Origin: ANME-2 cluster archaeon
Lineage (GTDB): Archaea > Halobacteriota > Methanosarcinia > Methanosarcinales > Methanocomedenaceae
Reading direction: 5' to 3'
NCBI GenBank assembly: GCA_023544495.1
Contig: JAMJFV010000067.1
Coordinates: forward strand, 1 to 9,542
Length of the DNA: 9,542 bases
Below are positions 6,185 to 9,542 of this stretch, one piece after another. Under the pieces are notes generated by a model that saw only the letters and a program-made list of their open reading frames with translations, had not been told where the DNA came from and searched no databases. Each line of letters starts with the position of its first letter. The first letter of the stretch is position 1. The position numbers and the translations under genes were made by a program.

Positions 6185-6826
6185 TCAGTCTTCCAGGATC
6201 CTTGCATCCACTGCAAATGCCCCGCCGGGATACATCACCAGCGGATTGATATCAAGTTCAACGATACCAGGATATTTCTCAAGCATCCGGGATAGTCCTG
6301 TTATTACATCAATGATTACCTCCATGTCCACTGCAGTCCTCCCTCGTGCTCCCTTCAGGATAGGACTACCTTTGATCTCAAGTATCATCTGACGCGCCAT
6401 CTCCCTATCCACAGGTGTCACCCTGAAAGAAACATCCCTGCATATCTCCACAAATATGCCTCCCAGACCGAACATTATCACATGACCGAACTGGGGGTCA
6501 CGTTTTGCACCCACGATAACTTCCAGACCGGGTTCGGCCATCTTCTGGATCACCACACCCTCAATACCTGCATCAGGAACCTGGGACTTCACGCGCTCCA
6601 TCATTGCATGGAATGCCGTCTCCACGTCCCCATCTGAGGCAAGACCGAGAACCACGCCCCCCACATCGCTTTTGTGACTTATATCCGGAGACAGTATTTT
6701 CATGGCCACCGGATAACCCAGCTCTTTCGCGGCATCCACTGCTTCCGTGGCCGTTGAAGCCTGTTTCATAGGTAGTACAGGTATATTCGCATCCCTGAGC
6801 CGTTCCCACACCACTTCTTCCATCAT
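6185..6826 (-). CDS. acdB: ADP-forming acyl-CoA (acetyl-CoA) synthetase, beta subunit
   Basis: The beta subunit carries the ATP-grasp domain of the NDP-forming acyl-CoA synthetases, which convert acyl-CoA, ADP and phosphate to the acid, CoA and ATP. The 213-aa sequence shows the ATP-grasp_5 pattern: YPVAMKILSPDISHKSDVGGV (38-58) with His51, which aligns with the beta-subunit phosphohistidine (His71 in the Korarchaeum enzyme). These are followed by GLEVIVGAKRDPQFGHVIMFGLGG (about 100-123), FVEICRDVSFRVTPVD and ELDINPLVM near the C-terminus. The start overlaps the acdA stop in ATGA (6823-6826), with AAAGGAGAGG upstream; a second ATG follows at once. This overlap indicates stoichiometric expression with acdA. 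The acyl specificity cannot be read from the sequence. Confidence 0.94.
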   Translation of the reverse strand: MMEEVVWERLRDANIPVLPMKQASTATEAVDAAKELGYPVAMKILSPDISHKSDVGGVVLGLASDGDVETAFHAMMERVKSQVPDAGIEGVVIQKMAEPGLEVIVGAKRDPQFGHVIMFGLGGIFVEICRDVSFRVTPVDREMARQMILEIKGSPILKGARGRTAVDMEVIIDVITGLSRMLEKYPGIVELDINPLVMYPGGAFAVDARILED

Positions 6827-8196
6827 ATCCTCTCCTTTATATTCTTAAGGAAACCATGGTGCTTAACCAGTGATGCAAGCGCCTTCACTGCCCTCTCAGG
6901 TACCGGATAATTGGGAAGTCCTCCCTTTTTCAGGATATCCTCACCTTTCTCAGTACCTGCTCCCCCCATCCAGCATGCTATCACCGGTTTGCTGCATGTG
7001 CTCCGGTGAATATCCACAATGGCCCTGGCAGGGACACTGGCATCCCACATTACCGTATGCACATATATCACTATCATGGCATCGATGTTCGGGTCAAGCA
7101 GCATCTGCCTCACAATACCGTTATATACATCATACGAGGCCAATCCGGCAGTATCCACGGGATTTCGGGCAGAAGCAAACCCGGAGACCAGGTCTTTTAT
7201 CGTCTTTCTGCTATCAGGTTGCAGGTCAGGTATGTCAAGTCCCATCCTTTCGCAAGCATCTGATGCAATGATACTGGCACCACCACCATTTGAGACGATC
7301 CCTACACGTTTTCCTCTGGGTGCAGGCTGGACCGACAGGGCAAGGGCAGAATCGAACAGGTCGTCGATATTTTCCACCCTGATAATACCGGCCTGTTTAA
7401 ATGCGGCACTGTACACCTCATCTGATCCTGCAAGACTGCCGGTATGGGAGAAAACCGCTTTAGAACCCCTTTCGGTACGCCCGGACTTCACTGTCAGTAT
7501 GGGTTTGGATATCCTCTTAGCCACATTCATGAACTCCTTACCCCTGTTAATACCTTCCACATACATGGCTATCACTTTTGTATGAAGGTCCTCATCCAGG
7601 TATTCCAGCAGGTCGACATCATCAATGTTGGCCTTATTGCCTGTACTTACCACAATGTGCAGGCCCAGCCCCATCTCCATGGTCCAGTCGGCCAGTGCCA
7701 GCCCAAGGGTACCGCTCTGCGTTATGAATGAAATGCTGCCCGGGTTTGGCAGTCTTGATATGATACTGGCATTCATACGGATAGCTGAATTTACCACGCC
7801 CAGGCTATTGGGACCTATGAGCCGCATGCCGTAACGTTCAACTATTTCAATTAACTGTTTTTCAAGTTGCTGTCCCTCATTTCCGGTCTCGCTGAAACCT
7901 GCAGTGATCATTATTATTCCTGTTATTCCTTTCTTTCCACACTCCTCAGTGACAGAAAAGACCAGTGAACTGGGGACAGCTATCACTGCCAGGTCCACCG
8001 GTCCGGGTATGTCCAGCACGGAAGGATAGCAGGTCCGGCCCATGATTTCATTTTCCCGGGGGTTCACCGGGTACACTTCACCCTCAAATCCGTCGTTAAG
8101 CAGGTTCTTTAAAATGCTGTTCCCCCATTTACCCGGACTGGCTGATGCACCGACCACGGCAATGGAGTCTGGTTCAAATATGGATCTCAATGTCAA
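6823..8196 (-). CDS. acdA: ADP-forming acyl-CoA (acetyl-CoA) synthetase, alpha subunit (TTG start)
   Basis: The alpha subunit binds CoA and acyl phosphate. The 457-aa protein has a CoA-binding Rossmann domain at the N-terminus (SIAVVGASASPGKWGN, 11-26) and two succinyl-CoA ligase-like domains. Visible markers are GPNSLGVVN (128-136), ITQSGTLGLALADW (158-171), the Glu in MYVEGI (Glu214), and SHTGSLAGSD with His251, which matches the alpha phosphohistidine (His254 in the Korarchaeum enzyme). NGGGASIIASDA marks the next domain. There is no ATG or GTG in a suitable place: the conserved N-terminus (LRSIFEPDSIAVVG) needs TTG at 8196, or TTG at 8190. Only a weak AGGA lies upstream. The frame is open directly back to the TAG of the dehydrogenase gene, two codons upstream and in the same frame. 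The stop is TGA, overlapping acdB. Confidence 0.94.
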   Translation of the reverse strand: MTLRSIFEPDSIAVVGASASPGKWGNSILKNLLNDGFEGEVYPVNPRENEIMGRTCYPSVLDIPGPVDLAVIAVPSSLVFSVTEECGKKGITGIIMITAGFSETGNEGQQLEKQLIEIVERYGMRLIGPNSLGVVNSAIRMNASIISRLPNPGSISFITQSGTLGLALADWTMEMGLGLHIVVSTGNKANIDDVDLLEYLDEDLHTKVIAMYVEGINRGKEFMNVAKRISKPILTVKSGRTERGSKAVFSHTGSLAGSDEVYSAAFKQAGIIRVENIDDLFDSALALSVQPAPRGKRVGIVSNGGGASIIASDACERMGLDIPDLQPDSRKTIKDLVSGFASARNPVDTAGLASYDVYNGIVRQMLLDPNIDAMIVIYVHTVMWDASVPARAIVDIHRSTCSKPVIACWMGGAGTEKGEDILKKGGLPNYPVPERAVKALASLVKHHGFLKNIKERI

Positions 8197-8202
8197 GAAT
8201 AT

Positions 8203-9312
8203 CTACTTCCTGTAACTCATAGCCTTTACTACCCGGTGTCTGGCAATAGATTCCGCGGCTTTACGGGGAGTGACACCCTCTTTACGCGATAACTCAAGCA
8301 TTTCCCGGGTATTGTTCTTTACAGTCGCTTCGACCTTTTCAAATGCCTGCTTCTCAGTGCCTCCGTGATATTCAACAGAGGCTGTTATAACGCCGCCAGC
8401 ATTGGCTACAAAATCCGGAATGCACAGTACTCCCCTCTCATAAAGCTGATCTTCAGCATCAAGTGTTGCAGGTATGTTGGCACCCTCGATTATCAATTTA
8501 GCATCCAGTACATCAGCATTACTCTCTGTGATGACATCCGGCAGTGCAGCTGGCACCAGTATATCTGTACTGATATTGAAAAGGTCTGTTGAATGAAGTT
8601 TTTCACCATCCCTGTAATTGAGCACTGAGCCAGTGGCATTTTTTACATTGATAAGTTCCCTGACGTCCAGGCCACCTGGATCATATATGGTACCTTTTGA
8701 ATCACTTGCGGCGATCAATACCACACCTTTCTCTGTCAGGAACCTGGCAGCATGTTTGCCCACAGCCCCGAAACCCTCCACAGTGAGCCGGGCACCCTTC
8801 AGGTCAAGGTCTGCAAATTCGGCTGCCACTTCTGCACTTATGGCAACACCAAAACCAGTGCTGCCAATCTCATCAAGAGGAATACCGCCCACTACCCGTG
8901 GCAGTCCCACCGCCCTGCCGATCTCGTCCCTGATATAGGCCATGTCGGTCTCGCTGGTACCCATATCAGGCCCAGGTATATATTCAATGATATGCCGTAT
9001 CTTCCCTGCAAAAGCGCGAATGAGTGCTTCTCTGTTCGGCAACGCTGGATCAGCGATAATTCCTGATTTCCCGCCGCCGTGGGGTAGCCGTGCCATTGCG
9101 TTCTTCATGGTCATTGACCTGGCGAGCCGGGCAACTTCAACTGTCGTAACCTCGGATGACATCCTGATACCACCCATGGCAGGGCCGGCAGCTGTATTAT
9201 CAATGACCAGAATAGCCTTAAGTCCGGTTTTTACATCTGATATATGAACTACCAGTTCAGGTCCCAGTTCATCCGCCAGATGAAATATAGTATGCTCTAT
9301 AGTGTACTCCAT
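8203..9312 (-). CDS. Glu/Leu/Phe/Val dehydrogenase family amino acid dehydrogenase
   Basis: These enzymes catalyse reversible oxidative deamination of an L-amino acid to a 2-oxoacid with NAD(P). The 369-aa product is closer to leucine dehydrogenase length (about 365) than to archaeal glutamate dehydrogenase (about 415-420). Catalytic residues are present: Lys70 and Lys82 (MKNAMARLPHGGGKSG, the same 12-residue spacing as in both subfamilies) and Asp116 (PGPDMGTSETD). The Rossmann motif is EGFGAVGKHAARFL (179-192), with SDSKG at 203-207. In GPAMGGIRM (43-51), Met46 sits exactly 24 residues before Lys70. In glutamate dehydrogenases that position is Lys89 (C. symbiosum numbering) and binds the side-chain carboxylate, so glutamate is unlikely as substrate; an aliphatic amino acid is inferred. 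A GGTGG Shine-Dalgarno lies about 9 nt before the ATG. It heads an operon with acdA and acdB and ends in TAG. Automatic annotation as gdhA is likely but probably wrong in specificity. Confidence 0.9.
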   Translation of the reverse strand: MEYTIEHTIFHLADELGPELVVHISDVKTGLKAILVIDNTAAGPAMGGIRMSSEVTTVEVARLARSMTMKNAMARLPHGGGKSGIIADPALPNREALIRAFAGKIRHIIEYIPGPDMGTSETDMAYIRDEIGRAVGLPRVVGGIPLDEIGSTGFGVAISAEVAAEFADLDLKGARLTVEGFGAVGKHAARFLTEKGVVLIAASDSKGTIYDPGGLDVRELINVKNATGSVLNYRDGEKLHSTDLFNISTDILVPAALPDVITESNADVLDAKLIIEGANIPATLDAEDQLYERGVLCIPDFVANAGGVITASVEYHGGTEKQAFEKVEATVKNNTREMLELSRKEGVTPRKAAESIARHRVVKAMSYRK

Positions 9313-9320
9313 TTTAAAAA

Positions 9321-9360
9321 ACCACCATTGTATATTGTACTTTTTTGATTTAATAATATT
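9321..9360 (-). promoter_or_regulatory. Leader and possible promoter of the dehydrogenase-acdAB operon
   Basis: On the minus strand, GGTGGT (9323-9328) is the Shine-Dalgarno for the dehydrogenase. Further upstream is the AT-rich AATATTATTAAATC (9347-9360), which could act as a TATA region, but its expected start would fall almost on the Shine-Dalgarno. The reverse face of the kptA TATA box (CTTATAAAC, 9389-9397) is an equally possible promoter with a longer leader. The assignment is weak. Confidence 0.3.
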
Positions 9361-9385
9361 GTTGAAAGCATCTCCATGGATTAAT

Positions 9386-9397
9386 AAAGTTTATAAG
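9386..9397 (+). promoter_or_regulatory. TATA/BRE promoter of kptA, possibly leaderless
   Basis: AAAGTTTATAAG is a good archaeal BRE-TATA match. Its TATA centre (about 9394) lies close to 29 nt before the kptA ATG at 9423, so the transcript is expected to begin within a few bases of the start codon. No Shine-Dalgarno is present before this ATG, which agrees with a leaderless or nearly leaderless mRNA. The box is nearly palindromic and could also drive the opposite strand. Confidence 0.6.
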
Positions 9398-9422
9398 ATG
9401 TGTCAATTATAATGCAAATATC

Positions 9423-9542
9423 ATGATACGAAAATGTCCGAAACACGGCTATTTCAGAGGAGACATCTGCCATTGCGGTGAAGAAGGCAGATATGTACTT
9501 GATACAGAACGCACCGAACGGATGGGGCGTTTTATTTCCGGT
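9423..9542 (+). CDS. kptA: RNA 2'-phosphotransferase KptA/Tpt1, N-terminal part (cut by window edge)
   Basis: KptA/Tpt1 removes an internal 2'-phosphate from RNA by transfer to NAD+; in archaea its natural substrate is unsettled, because archaeal tRNA splicing does not leave such a phosphate. The 40 visible codons match the archaeal form with an N-terminal zinc-ribbon extension: MIRKCPKHGYFRGD, then ICHCGEEGRYVL, with possible ligands Cys5, His8, Cys16 and Cys18, and then the start of the catalytic domain (ERTERMGRFISG). ATGs at 9398 and 9412 run into stops at once, so 9423 is the only reasonable start. It is the only plus-strand gene and diverges from the dehydrogenase operon. The rest lies outside the window, so completeness cannot be judged. 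Confidence 0.82.
   Translation, partial: MIRKCPKHGYFRGDICHCGEEGRYVLDTERTERMGRFISG

Noticed and set aside
7019..7585. A 188-codon open frame on the plus strand across acdA
   Set aside because: It is antisense to a conserved enzyme with all its motifs, with no start signal and no recognisable family.
1..9542. CRISPR arrays, insertion sequences, phage or defence genes, tRNA genes
   Set aside because: No regularly spaced repeats, transposase motifs, flanking terminal repeats or tRNA-like cloverleaf sequences were seen; the genes are core metabolism with uniform style.

Overview
The window looks like a chromosomal core segment of an archaeon from the Methanosarcinales and relatives: a methanogen, or a methane- or alkane-oxidising relative such as ANME-2 or Methanoperedens. 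The main evidence is an F420H2:methanophenazine dehydrogenase operon in the order fpoA-B-C-D-H-I. An Alba chromatin protein, an archaeal Thi4, an ADP-forming acyl-CoA synthetase split into alpha and beta genes, a DUF366 protein, archaeal Shine-Dalgarno sequences (GGAGG/GGTGAT) and TATA-type promoters agree with this. The exact lineage cannot be fixed from this window. Eleven complete genes are present plus two cut by the window edges; all but the last (kptA) lie on the minus strand. No stretch of 300 bases lacks a gene. I see no mobile element, CRISPR array, tRNA or rRNA.

Layout, following minus-strand transcription from right to left. (1) At 9312-6185 a leucine/glutamate-type amino acid dehydrogenase gene is followed by acdA and acdB, packed as one operon. 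The likely role is oxidative deamination of an amino acid to a 2-oxoacid, which 2-oxoacid oxidoreductases encoded elsewhere could turn into an acyl-CoA; AcdAB would then release the acid and make ATP. (2) At 6086-5223 alba is followed by a DUF366 gene. (3) At 5113-4304 lies thi4 (thiazole synthase for thiamine), with its own promoter, a repeated GTTAAC element in the leader and a clear hairpin plus U-tract terminator at 4288-4232. (4) At 4066-1 lies the fpo operon, with its own promoter and with each gene's Shine-Dalgarno lying at or inside the end of the preceding gene; it runs off the left edge inside fpoI. FpoA and FpoH are membrane subunits and FpoB, C, D and I form the peripheral electron-transfer arm. 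Together with subunits outside the window they move electrons from reduced F420 to methanophenazine while pumping protons. (5) At 9423-9542, divergent from the dehydrogenase, is the start of a KptA/Tpt1 RNA 2'-phosphotransferase gene.

This is mostly an ordinary housekeeping and energy region, and I do not see a convincing undescribed system. The observations most worth checking are four. The Thi4 has Cys where methanogen-type enzymes have His. The amino acid dehydrogenase and acdA share one reading frame, separated only by a TAG and two codons, and acdA must start at TTG. The dehydrogenase has Met at the position that holds the glutamate-binding Lys in glutamate dehydrogenases. TAG is the dominant stop codon (7 of 11) and TAA is absent.
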